Assembly: GCA_000969725.1 (NCBI GenBank)
Contig: JXSR01S018001.1
DNA length: 54,209 nucleotides
Source: Ophiothrix spiculata
Taxonomy: Eukaryota; Echinodermata; Ophiuroidea; Amphilepidida; Ophiotrichidae
Strand: one strand, 5' to 3'
Positions 37,886 through 46,970 of the stretch are shown in pieces; position 1 is the first letter of the stretch; every line of letters begins with the position of its first letter. The notes under the pieces were generated by a model. It worked only from the letters and a program-made list of their open reading frames with translations, was not told the DNA's origin and did not search any database. Position numbers and translations under genes: made by a program.

Positions 37886-38464
37886 GAGCTTAAGGTCTTG
37901 ATTTTAATTACGCGCTATAAAGTAAGTAAGCTCGTACGAGCTTGGTTTATGTTAAATGAGCAAAGTCATGCATATTACGTTCACATACGAGCTGAAAACG
38001 AGCTTGTATTGGCTCGTTTTTATGGTTACATTTTCGTAAGGGTTGTCTCAAAGCTCACACGCGCGTTACTTTTTGTGTGCACGTTAGTTTTTCAAAAACT
38101 CGAAAAAAATATTTTTATTTGCCGTTTTTAATTTAAAAAAAAAAATCATAATTGCCAAAAATTCCATATGAACTCCTTTTATATTTACTTGCAACATAAA
38201 ATGTAATTAAATTGGTTCTTTATTCTGTTTTTTTATTTTATAAAAAGGCCAATCTTAACATTAATTTTGTATCTGTGTATCTGACATGTAAAATATATGA
38301 GGGAGTACATATGGAACTCTTTTCCATCTAGAATAGCACTCATGACTTCTGTCACACATAAAAAAAAATCTTTAAAAACAAAAATTTAAAAATTAAACCG
38401 CATTTCGCATTAGTTTGTCAAGAGTAGGAGAGCTTTGAGACAAACAATTTTTTTTTAAATGGCC

Positions 38465-39838
38465 TTCTGGAAACATTATATGTTGTGTAAAGTGTGGACA
38501 TCATCATGATGTGAGCTATCTACAGTAGATAGCAACAAGATTACAAGCTGCTTCATGGAGATTGAAAATTTGAGCGTCGTTTGACAGAAAATATGAAATT
38601 CTCAACTCTACTTATCTTCATAGGTGAAGACAAACTTGGTGTCTGCCAAACTCTACTGATGATCTATGCCCATGGACAACAATGAAGTTATTTTAGACTA
38701 CAATTGGTATTGTATAGTCTGAGGGTTTAGACACCATGACGGCATTTAATGACTTTTCCTGTCAAAAGTTGACTCAATTTGCTTACATTCCCAGTATTTT
38801 ACTGGTGAAATCCCATTAATAAAGAATGTTGCTGGAAATTTGGTAGGTCGGTAATGCGGCTCCAATTGATGAATCATGTTGTGTTGTTTTAAATGATTAA
38901 AGACTTACAAGCATGGTTTTTATGATACTTGATTATTTAGACACTATTCTAGACTTGATAACACATTTGTTTTTTCGTAGTTTTATTCCTAATCGAGGTG
39001 AACAGTATGCACTGCAGCTTCGATTTTATATGACAAAACACTAGTGTGTTCTTGCTGTCCTGGCATATCTTCAACAGCCTGCAATAGACTTTGTTGCAAA
39101 ATCCAGTAAGACATATTTTGAAGTTTAGATCAAGCAGACGTTTTGACAGAAGTTTGTATGCATTCACATACAATTAACCTGAAAATCATTGTACACATGT
39201 TAAGATACATTGGTTACATCAGGCACATTTCAGAGTACATTATTCAAACTCAACAGAAAAAGTAAAAATTTGACTATTTATATCTTTCAAAGCTTGGAGG
39301 GGTGTAGAAATATCAGATAACTGTTTCAAGACCTCCAATCCAATCAATAGTATATCACACAATTACAGTAGAAAAAGAAAAGCCAAAGAAGTATGGGATG
39401 TGAAACACATTTATTTACATATGGCCGTATAGCAAAGTGACATTTAGAGAGAATCTTGATATTTATCTCAAGGCAAATCTTGCTTATCTCAGCTTCGTTG
39501 AGTGGTCAGAATTATGCAAAATGTCAGCCACTCAGAGAGAAACTTGTTCTATGACACTTCAGATGCAATAGAATTACTAGTATACAAAAGCTGTCATAGA
39601 AATGTGTTAGGGTTTTGTGCATTTAGTTGACATTAAACAGAAATAGCGGCAAATGTAGCATCTGTATACAAGACCATCCATAGAAAAAAGAAGATTAACT
39701 TGTGATCTTTTGCATGTCCTGGACATTTTAAAGATAATTCTAGTGATTGTCCATAAAAATGATTCAGTAGCTACAGTGTTTCACTGGTCTACAGGAGCTC
39801 TTCAGGATAGGGTCCAGGGTTTGAAGATAGCTCCTTGA
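38465..39838. other. Copy B non-coding interior
   Basis: Matches about 10,190-11,745 of copy A. It includes the empty hAT-MITE target near 39,010 and a 19-bp hairpin, GCTATCTACAGTAGATAGC, near 38,515 that is conserved at 10,243 in copy A. No exon recognised. Confidence 0.55.
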
Positions 39839-40150
39839 ACTTCAATATATTATATTTATACTCTAAGCTATTATAAACTCTCATATGAATTAATATATCA
39901 AAAATTTAATTCAACAAAAGAGAGGTCTGTTGGTCAGGCTGATTGGCATGACTTGACTTTATTAAGGGCATCATATCTACTGAGATAGGGTCAGTGCTTC
40001 AACTTCAATATATTATATTTATACTCAAAGTTATTATAAACTCTCATATAAATTAATATATCAACGATATAAGTCAGCAAAAGAGAGGTCTGTTGGTCAG
40101 GCTGATTGGCAGGACTTTATTGAGGGCACCATATCTACTGAGATGCACTT
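39839..40150. repeat. About 160-bp tandem duplication private to copy B
   Basis: Two direct copies start at about 39,839 and 40,002. They share CTTCAATATATTATATTTAT, AACTCTCATAT, AAAAGAGAGGTCTGTTGG and ATATCTACTGAGAT. Copy A has one version at about 11,752-11,900. Confidence 0.85.
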
Positions 40151-41181
40151 AGCATCAGAAAGTCTTTTGTACCCATTTCAAAACATGAGAGATGGACATT
40201 TAAGTGATGCATACATGTGATTATCTTTACTCTGGACTGATACAACTGATTGCTTGCTTCCAGAGCTGAGATAGTCACCATGTTGCATTGTAGTGGATCC
40301 ACTGAGTGAACTAGTTGCTCCAGGGCTGCCACTTTAAAGTATATTTACTCTAAAAGCCCAGAATTTGACCATTAGATTGTGTATGGACTGCACGTACAGC
40401 AAAGTGAAATTGTGATATTTTTCAACCTAGATAGTGTTTGCGTACTCTTAAATAAGGGCAAAAACCTAATTAATATATCAATCGACCAAGACTCTTTTAA
40501 AAAATAATGTAGGTGCTATATGTATCCAATAATAATAATCCATGTTTCCTCTGATATTCGATCTTCCACAACTATAAAAATGGCCGATTTCCTGAACCAT
40601 ATACAAATACACAAATGTGTTATATTCTTTTTACCAAAATGTCAATTAGAAATGGGTTTGGGGTTTTCGAGGCTCGAGAAGAACTCCCTGCCTGAAACTA
40701 GATCCGAATACCCTCCCCCTTCCAGAACTTACACTGAATCCTAACCATTTTTATCTCTCTACTTGTTGAGCTGACTCAAGAAACTCTTTGCTGGTTTTAA
40801 GTGCAAGACATCTGTAATATAAAATCATATACATATTGGATGAGGAGAGCTTTTAAGATCATGAATATTGGATTTGACGATGTTATTCTTAAAGTAAAAT
40901 TCAGGGTACATCAAACAGTTTTCTTTTTTCTTTCGTATTTTAGACAAGTGTTGTCATACATTTACAAAAGTGTTTTCAAAAATAATATTTGAATAGTAGG
41001 GTTTTTTCCCCTGTGATTATTTTTAAAAGATTGTAAGTTAGGAGCAAATGAATTGTAAGAAATCTGGTTAAAATAGCACAAGTACATTGATGAATGATGT
41101 AGTGGCAGGATATTTTGTAGAAGTTCTGTGTAACCTGTTTTGTGTTATTGGGTCCTTTAGATAGCCATAGTTTGAGTTAAC
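40151..41181. other. Copy B non-coding interior, right part
   Basis: Matches about 12,150-13,220 of copy A. The frames at 40,520-40,744 and 40,801-40,992 are not kept intact in copy A and show no domain. Nothing else to report. Confidence 0.55.
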
Positions 41182-42176
41182 AAGATTACAAAGAAAAAAT
41201 ATTTTATTTTTGTGAAAAATTCTCATGCAGCTGATGCATGCCATCATGAAAGCAACTGTTTTGTTTCCTTGTTGGATTTCCTCTGAGCTTTAATTCTGTC
41301 CTCCGAGAATGTTGAAAGCCTTGGTCTTTATTGATAACTTTGATCTATGCATAGTGATAGAAAAGTAAAGGACTAAGTTACTTGGTAATTTGGTACTCTT
41401 AATGTACACCATTAGGTTGTCTTAAGAGAATTGGATTAAAATCTTAATGGAGGAATTGGGTGCATTAGCTCCTGAATTTTAACTCTATAGATATGTGATA
41501 GCAACAGAGCATATAAATATACCCAAGTCAGCTCCCGACAGAGGAATATTCAATTATAGCAATAGATTATTATTAAGTGAGTGCCTTGGAAACAATGATT
41601 TTTAACCTTGTTTTTGTTTTAGTTTAAAACCTAAACAAGATATTTTTATCTTCAGGCAAAAATATTATCAGACGAAATGTATTTTGAATTATAACAAAGA
41701 GATATACAAATAAAATTTCTTATCACAGTTACCATTTTGCAAATTGCCAGGATTATTTTTAGATTTGAGGATTTTAAAAGCTGTAATAGGCAGACAATGG
41801 TAGAAATAAGTCATTGAAAGTTATTCAATTTTCAGAGTCTTTGCACAAAATTGAATAATTTTCAATTTAGTGTATTTACAACATTCACAGTGTAGTGTCA
41901 TGCTACATATAAAATGAAACTCTCTTTTTCCCTTTAACCTGTTATTAATGTCATGTTTTTACCTATATTATTAACATAATATGTTTGACTTGTAGTAGTG
42001 TAAGGCAGTAAAAGGGGTCTGGTGCAGAGTCTTTGTAACTTTTTCTTTTCTGTAACAAGATTACAAAGAAAAAATATCTTATTTTTGTGAAAAATTTCCA
42101 TGCAGCTGATGCATGTCATCATGTAAGCAACCTTTCTGTTTCCTTGTTGAATTTTTTCGGAGCTTTTATTCTGAAA
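41182..42176. repeat. Direct repeat pair, units about 120 bp, 875 bp apart
   Basis: The segment 41,182-41,302 (AAGATTACAAAGAAAAAATA, then TGCAGCTGATGCATG and TTTCCTTGTTG) recurs at 42,056-42,176. The second version resembles copy A (near 13,225-13,320) more than its own neighbour in the part CATGTCATCATGTAAGCAAC. This is a mosaic pattern compatible with gene conversion or an older repeat. Confidence 0.75.
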
Positions 42177-42629
42177 AGAATTTTCCCTGTTTTGTTGAAC
42201 AATAAGTTGGCCAACAAGAATAAGGATTTACTATTATAGTAGATTGAAAATAGAGTGGAAATCTAAATAAAACAGTTACCGCTGTCTAAATTAAATAATC
42301 ACGAGTAATTTTCAGTTTTCAGGAGATAAGTTGCCCATTTGCTGTCACTTATTTGCATTGGTGAGTAATTAATTCATTCCCTGACTCCAATACTTATGGC
42401 TGGTTATTTTGATGTCCTGTTATTGGAGATTCATTGGCAGTGAATCATTATCATTAAATGATCTCACCACATGTGTGTGTTATTCCTTGCATCTGGCTTG
42501 GTCAGTAAAGTCTAGATCGCTGTAGATTATTGCTAATCCAAGAGGGATTTCCAAATCAATATTCTGTAATATCATTTTATGGTTGACGAACCAATTTGCA
42601 ATATTGCACAAGTAAACATAATCCCACTT

Positions 42630-42692
42630 ACACGCGTGTCATGGATGTTGATGCGCGAGTCACACGTACTACGCGCGCTGCGTCTCGTGCAG
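42630..42692. other. CpG-rich patch upstream of unit A
   Basis: About 60 bases with many CpG dinucleotides (ACACGCGTGT, GCGCGAG, ACGCGCGCTGCG) stand out from CpG-poor surroundings. It lies about 280-340 bp before the TATA box of unit A and has no counterpart after block Y. It is followed by a run of 12-13 Cs near 42,745. It could be a small unmethylated regulatory island or the remnant of an insertion. Confidence 0.4.
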
Positions 42693-42967
42693 TTGTGCTG
42701 TGTTCAGGTATGCATGTGTTTATCTGTATTAATTCACGAGCCCCCCCCCCCCATTTGGTGTTAATCAAAGTATAGTTTTGAAAGCACTTGGCCCTCTTTT
42801 AACATCAAAACTTAAGTTTTGAGGACACATACCCCTCCTCTCTCTTGCCCATCCCTAAATCTCGAGGCCCATTGTGTATCCAAATTCGCTATGTGTGCTG
42901 GTCAATTGATGAAAAACCCAGACAGTCTAGAAACAATTCAAGCCTCCCATAGATTGTTTTCAGAAGC

Positions 42968-43023
42968 TATAAAAGAAACATTTTTGAAGCAATCTAATCA
43001 TCTCAACCAGGTCAACTTGACCC
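42968..43023 (+). promoter_or_regulatory. Core promoter A: TATA box and AGGTCA palindrome
   Basis: TATAAAAG lies at 42,968-42,975. About 32 bp downstream is AATCATCTC, a passable initiator with an A at about 43,000. The inverted repeat AGGTCA-ACT-TGACCC (43,009-43,023) matches the IR3 arrangement bound by estrogen-receptor-type nuclear receptors (AGGTCAnnnTGACCT), with one base off at the last position. The ATG follows at 43,029. The same elements, at the same spacing, recur in units B and C. Confidence 0.5.
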
Positions 43024-43028
43024 GCGTC

Positions 43029-43438
43029 ATGAAAGTCAAATTATTCTTGATAGTCATCTTCATTTCAGCAATTTGGTGCAATTTACCACACCAAAGGTAA
43101 CCAGTAAGTTATACTGTATAAATATTTTTATCACAGTTTCTATTTTGCAAATGCCAGGATTCTATTCAAGATTCGAGGATTTAAAAGTTGTTATAGGCAG
43201 ACAATGATAGAAATAAGAAATTGAAAGGCACTCAATTTACAGAGTCTTTTGCGCAAAATGAATAATTTTCAATTTAGTGTCTTTACAATATTCACAGTGT
43301 AGAGTGCCATGATACAAAACAAAAAAAAATTCTCTGAATCAGGAACCTATCTTTTTTTTCAGAACCAGACCAAAGAAAACAGGAAAAGAAAATTGGGAAT
43401 GGACCCATTTCTTAATAAAATTTTACCTGTTTGGTTGA
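43029..43438 (+). CDS. Candidate secreted-peptide gene, unit A (two-exon model)
   Basis: I do not recognise this as a named gene. The frame from ATG 43,029 begins MKVKLFLIVIFISAIWC, a basic start followed by a hydrophobic core, as in a cleaved signal peptide. The frame stops at 43,098-43,100, but that TAA overlaps a possible 5' splice site, AAAG|GTAACC (GT at 43,097). The best 3' splice site downstream is CTATCTTTTTTTTCAG ending at 43,362. Splicing there (266-bp intron) would keep the frame open to TGA at 43,436-43,438 through a lysine-rich segment (RPKKTGKENWEW) and a hydrophobic tail. Alternatives are a 23-codon unspliced peptide, use of the strong GTAAGT donor six bases later (after the stop), or no gene at all. 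The second exon is short enough to be open by chance. No expression evidence exists here. Confidence 0.3.
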
Positions 43439-43845
43439 ACAGAAGTTGGCTAAAACAGATAAGGATTTATATACTAGTAATTGAAAATAAAGTGGAAATC
43501 TAAATAAAACAGTTACCACTGTCCAAATTAAATATTCACGAGTAATTTTCAGTTTTCGAGAGGTAAATTACCCCTTTGCTGTCACTTATTTGCATTGGTG
43601 AGTAATTAATTCATTCCCTGACTCCAATACCTCTGGCTGGTATTTTGATGTCCTGCTATTCAAGATTCATTGGCAGTGAATCATTATCATTAAATGATCT
43701 CACCACATGTGTGTGTTATTCCTTGCATCTGCTTGGTCAGTAAAGCCTCAATCGCTGTAGATTATTGCTAATCCAATAGGGATTTCCCAATCAATATTCT
43801 GTAATATAATTTTATGATTGACGAACCAATTTACAATATGTATCA

Positions 43846-44440
43846 ATGTATTATTCAAAGTGTGCGTGCATGTGAAAGAATGCTAGGAACACAAGAGGGC
43901 CGTATTCAGCTTTCTTAGCAGAGAATATTCTGTATGATAGGGTTGATATTTATGTGCATTTGGTTAACTAAGAATATTAGAGGTTCTCAAAACTCGCAAA
44001 TTTCAAAATTTAATTTAACTGCATATTTCAGTTTGTCATATTCCCACCTTTTGAATGATTTTAATATGTCAAACTTTATTTATTCATTTTCCATATCAAA
44101 ATATAATCCAAGTTGAATTCTGCAGAATATTTTGTGATAATAATTAGCGATTAAGGAGTTGAAAGCTTGAACAATAAGCTGCAATTAATAGCTCTGTATG
44201 ATTAACTAGAGCATTCTTATTGACCAAGCCTCTATCCAGTCGCCGGAGACCCAATCTTCAAGTGAAGTGTTCTTCTAAAGTCTTCTAAAGTATTTCTAGC
44301 TTTAAAGACAATATTAGTTGCCACTTAGTAAAAACACATGCTACGATTCAGGTATGTGCTTCTATGGAGCTGTTACCTCAAAGGTTTTATACTGTATCAA
44401 ATTGTTTATTAAAAACACATAAACCTCTATTTGGAAAAAT
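43846..44440. other. Interval between block Y and unit E
   Basis: AT-rich DNA with a doubled TCTTCTAAAG near 44,271-44,290. A 60-codon frame at 43,934-44,116 has no recognisable domain. Weak similarity to the region upstream of the TATA box in other units appears only near 44,380. Confidence 0.45.
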
Positions 44441-44446
44441 CAAGTC

Positions 44447-44711
44447 ATGAAATTATTAGTGCAAATTGCAGCACCTAAAATAACCTGTAAGCTATACTGA
44501 ATAAATAAATCTGAATGCCAACATAAGTATCTTAAAATACTGCTTATACAAAGTGAATGTTGAGCAAAACCCATCAGTAGTGATCCATTGCTTTTAAATA
44601 ATGTTGATATTATCCTTCAGCATGTAGTAGTGAAAGCTAATTTATATGATGAAAAAAAATATATTTGTGGGTTTTGTTCAGGGTTTTCAGATACTGAAAT
44701 ACTAGGTTTGT
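44447..44711 (+). pseudogene. Degenerate promoter-exon unit E
   Basis: The ATG at 44,447 is followed by AAATTATTAGTGCAAATTGC, a shortened relative of the signal-peptide exon. Next come AAAATAACCTGTAAGCTATA and CTGAATAAATAAATCTGAAT, matching the sequence just after exon 1 in units B and C. Further on, GGGTTTTCAGATACTGAAAT matches the candidate second exon of unit B. The TATA box and the AGGTCA palindrome are not preserved. It lies about 1.42 kb after unit A, the X/Y block period. Confidence 0.55.
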
Positions 44712-45060
44712 GGACACCTGTTCCTCTTCCCCTTTCCTTGTTTTAAGGACACATGTTTTTCTTGCCCATTCCTAGTTTTGAGAACACATGTTTTTCTTGC
44801 CCATTCCTAGTTTTGAGGACACAGGTCACTCTTTCCTATCCCTAGTTTTGAAGACATATGTTCATCTTGCCCATTCGTAGTTATGAGGACACATGTTTTT
44901 CTTGCCCATTCCTAGTTTTGAGAACACATGTTTTTGCCCATCCCTAGTTTTGAGGACACAAGTTACTCTTGCCTATCCCCAGTTTTGAAGACACGTGTTC
45001 CTCTTGCCCATTCCTAGTTTTGTCATATTTGTCTTGCCCATTCATAGTTTTGACACAGGT
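44712..45060. repeat. 35-bp minisatellite with 140-bp higher-order repeat
   Basis: About ten units of consensus GGACACATGTTTTTCTTGCC then CATTCCTAGTTTTGA. Starts at 44,747, 44,782, 44,817 and 44,852 are exactly 35 bp apart. Units come in sets of four (GGACACATG, GAACACATG, GGACACARG..ACT, AGACAYRTG), and this set of four repeats at 44,887, exactly 140 bp on. Single related units precede unit A (near 42,815) and unit C (near 45,570), so the array expanded from a monomer already present in the larger repeat. The 114-codon frame across its end is out of frame with the signal-peptide exon of unit B. Confidence 0.92.
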
Positions 45061-45168
45061 TATGATCCTCTTTTTTCATACCTTCACATGTCTGCCGCCC
45101 AATGGATGAAACACCCAAGCAGACAGTCTAGAAACAATATAGGCCTCCCACAGATTGTTTTTAAAAGC

Positions 45169-45224
45169 TATAAAAGAAACATTTCTGAAGCAATCAAATT
45201 GTCTCAGCTAGGTCAACTTGACCC
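45169..45224 (+). promoter_or_regulatory. Core promoter B: TATA box and AGGTCA palindrome
   Basis: TATAAAAG at 45,169-45,176 and AGGTCA-ACT-TGACCC at 45,210-45,224, with the same spacing as in units A and C. The initiator-like TCATCTC of A and C is changed to TGTCTC here. The ATG follows six bases after the palindrome. Confidence 0.5.
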
Positions 45225-45229
45225 GCGTC

Positions 45230-45513
45230 ATGAAAGTCAAATTATTCTTGATAGTCGTCTTCATTTCATCAATTTGGTGCAATTTACCGCGCCAAAAGTA
45301 ACCGTTGAGATATACTGTATAAATAAATGTGAATGCTGAGAGCTATCATAGAGGTCTTGAAAATACTCTTTGTAATATGAATGTTTAAAACAGACTTATT
45401 GTGAGAACTTTGTATGTTTAGTGTTTTTTATATTGTTTTTTTTTAATTCTTCCAGAATTATGATGGTCACAAAGCATTCTGTTGAGGGTTTTCAATATAC
45501 AGAAATACTGTAA
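45230..45513 (+). CDS. Candidate secreted-peptide gene, unit B (two-exon model)
   Basis: Exon 1 (45,230-45,297) encodes MKVKLFLIVVFISSIWC and five further residues, with no indel relative to units A and C. The putative donor is AAAA|GTAACC (GT at 45,298), and as in A an in-frame TAA lies within it. A strong pyrimidine tract and TTCCAG end at 45,455. Joining there keeps the frame open for 19 more codons to TAA at 45,511-45,513; that segment includes VTKHSVEGFQYTE. The second exon is unrelated to that proposed for unit A. If real, this would be a family with a shared signal exon and different mature parts. The reading frames are short and could be chance. Confidence 0.28.
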
Positions 45514-45718
45514 AAAGCAAAAACTTTTTTAATGAGGGACATGCACCTCTTTAGCTCAAACCTCCATCCTTAGTTTTGAGAACCCTTCCTCTCTTTTGCC
45601 CACCCCTAAATCCCGAGGCTCATTGTGTATCCAAATTCGCTATGTGTGCCGGTCAATGGATGAAAAACCCAGACAGTCTAGGAACAATTCAGGTCTCCCA
45701 CAGATTGTTTTTAGAAGC

Positions 45719-45774
45719 TATAAAAGAAACATTTTGGAAGCAATCTAATCATCTCAACTAGGTCAACTTGACCC
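45719..45774 (+). promoter_or_regulatory. Core promoter C: TATA box and AGGTCA palindrome
   Basis: TATAAAAG at 45,719-45,726, AATCATCTC near 45,746-45,754, and AGGTCA-ACT-TGACCC at 45,760-45,774. About 150 bp further upstream is also closely similar to unit A (for example ATTGTGTATCCAAATTCGCT in both). Confidence 0.5.
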
Positions 45775-45779
45775 GCATC

Positions 45780-45847
45780 ATGAAAGTCAAATTATTCTTG
45801 ATAGTCGTCTTCATTTCATCAATTTGGTGCAATTTACCGTGCCAAAA
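45780..45847 (+). CDS. Candidate signal-peptide exon, unit C
   Basis: The frame begins MKVKLFLIVVFISSIWC and differs from unit B only near its end. The putative donor is AAAA|GTAACC at 45,848, and a better GTGAGT follows six bases later, beyond the in-frame TAA. No strong downstream acceptor was found; a weak one, TTGAACAG, ends at 45,938. Either the gene uses a distant exon, or it makes only a 23-residue product, or the unit is inactive. Confidence 0.28.
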
Positions 45848-46339
45848 GTAACCGGTGAGTTATACTGTATAAATAAATGTGAATGCCGATGGCTACTTGA
45901 TGTTGAATACCTGTAGGGTGTGTATCTAATTTGAACAGGTACGGCCAGGGGAAAATGTTTATATTTCATGTCTGTGCCTGTATAGTTGATCTTTAATCTG
46001 TTTTTAATTCATGCTATAATATTAGTGAGGGACACAAATTTGTTATTTCATGTTTCTGCCCTATGGTATGCATTTTTGTTTGTTTGTTTACTTTTTAAAG
46101 TACAAAATTGAACTTTTTACAGAATATTTTATACAAAATGAAATCCTTTCTTTGATAAAAATGTGGATGATTACTCCATGTATGAAACTCTACAATGTTT
46201 TTTCTACTCTACAAATATATCCTATACTTTGGATTTTTATTATGCCTGTCATCAATTTTTAACAGTTAGCACTTTCGTCGAAAAATAACATCAATATCAG
46301 AAAGGAAACTTAACGTTTTTTCATTTGGCCTTATACCAA

Positions 46340-46545
46340 AGTAGGATGGAATAAACTAAGGACACTGCCTCAAGTATCCCAACCAACGCAGCCTCCTGCT
46401 TCACAAGGTTTTTACAAACGCTGCAAAAAGAAACACATTTAAAAGCAATTGATACCAACTTCATCTAGGTCACCTTGATATCATGCAAGTCAAATTTTGT
46501 GATATAGTCGTCTTCATCGCATCAATTTAGAGCAATTTGTCTTGC
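46340..46545 (+). pseudogene. Degenerate promoter-exon unit D
   Basis: GCTGCAAAAAGAAACAC replaces the TATA region, and CTAGGTCACCTTGATATC replaces the AGGTCA palindrome. ATG at 46,483 is followed by a frame with several changes that stops at TAG (46,528-46,530). The order and spacing match units A-C, so this is a decayed copy. Confidence 0.7.
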
Positions 46546-46968
46546 CTAAAATATTTTTGAAATTGTGATGACTTGTTAAATACTTCTGGTGGAAAAACTC
46601 AATATTATTGGCCTTTTTCTTGATAAAATAAGAGCTTTAAAAAGATGTTGAAAACAATAAATACTTCAAAAATATTTTCATTCAAAAATCAAAAGTAAAC
46701 TGGCCAGAAGAATAGAAGAAGTAAATAGAATTTTGAATATTTAATAATGTTTGTTTTGATTGATCCAAAGTGAATTTCACCTATTTAGAAGAGTGGAAAG
46801 AGTTTCAGAAATTTTTAGGTTGTTTTTATCACCGAAATCTCTTGAAATTTCATTTTTAACTTTTTCAGGAGTTTTGAGGAGTTTTTTTTTAATTTAATTT
46901 TATGACAAATATGATTTACTCACAAATCAGTCTTAAAAAACCATAGCACAGACCCATTTTCTGGTATA
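46546..46968. other. AT-rich interval, no gene
   Basis: Low-complexity A/T-rich DNA between decayed unit D and the mariner-like element. Nothing supportable. Confidence 0.5.
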
Positions 46969-46970
46969 TA

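Larger units (their letters stand above)
36343..38464. mobile_element. 2.1-kb CpG-rich non-autonomous element built from GTTACGAGC repeats
   Basis: This insertion interrupts copy B between TTGGCTATTA and TCTGGAAACAT; copy A reads TTGGCAATTATGGAAACAT near 10,175-10,195. The ends are imperfect inverted repeats: left GGCTAAATAAAATTAATTG, right reversed GGCCATTTAAAAAAAAATTG. The flanking bases TTA / TTC may be a degenerate 3-bp target duplication, which would suit a PIF/Harbinger-like element. Inside, order is: 11-bp repeat array (36,369-36,594), 22-bp array (36,597-36,730), a low-repeat core, a reversed 11-12-bp array (37,017-37,290), then sparser ACGAGC/GCTCGT motifs with an internal direct repeat, and an AT-rich right end. 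No transposase frame is present. Its high CpG content contrasts strongly with the AT-rich surroundings. Confidence 0.75.
27685..41905. repeat. Segmental duplication, copy B
   Basis: Same-orientation counterpart of 1-13,985, 14.2 kb long because of private insertions: 27,834-28,205, about 30,305-30,620, 34,623-34,768 and 36,343-38,464. It has private tandem duplications near 35,003-35,100 and 39,839-40,150. It lacks the 1.5-kb and 92-bp hAT elements of copy A and about 230 bp near the counterpart of 9,000-9,240. Sequence after 41,905 does not visibly continue the copy A order (13,986-27,684). This favours a real duplication of a bounded block over two haplotypes joined end to end. Confidence 0.93.
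41720..43845. repeat. Tandem blocks X (41,720-42,595) and Y (43,125-43,845)
   Basis: The two blocks share ATTTTGCAAATTGCCAGGAT-type sequence at the start, AGGCAGACAATGNTAGAAAT, CATTCACAGTGTAG, TTGCTGTCACTTATTTGC, ATCTCACCACATGTGTGTG and GACGAACCAATTT at the end. Block X contains the extra copy of the 41,182 repeat. The period of about 1.4 kb also places promoter-exon unit A (43,029) opposite degenerate unit E (44,447), so the ancestral repeat was X plus the promoter-exon unit. The start of block X also matches the diverged tail of copy A at 13,740-13,985. Confidence 0.85.

Noticed and set aside
1-41905. Two haplotypes assembled end to end
   Set aside because: Not excluded, but the DNA after copy B does not follow the order after copy A, which favours a true duplication; read depth is still needed.
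42819-43028. Upstream extension of the unit A frame to an earlier ATG
   Set aside because: The extension runs across the TATA box and expected start site. The corresponding frame in unit C stops before the signal peptide and unit B is frame-shifted. The internal ATG at 43,029 is the supported start.
44995-45339. 114-codon frame, the longest in the window
   Set aside because: It starts in the 35-bp minisatellite, runs through the TATA box and reads the signal-peptide exon of unit B in the wrong frame; not conserved in units A and C.
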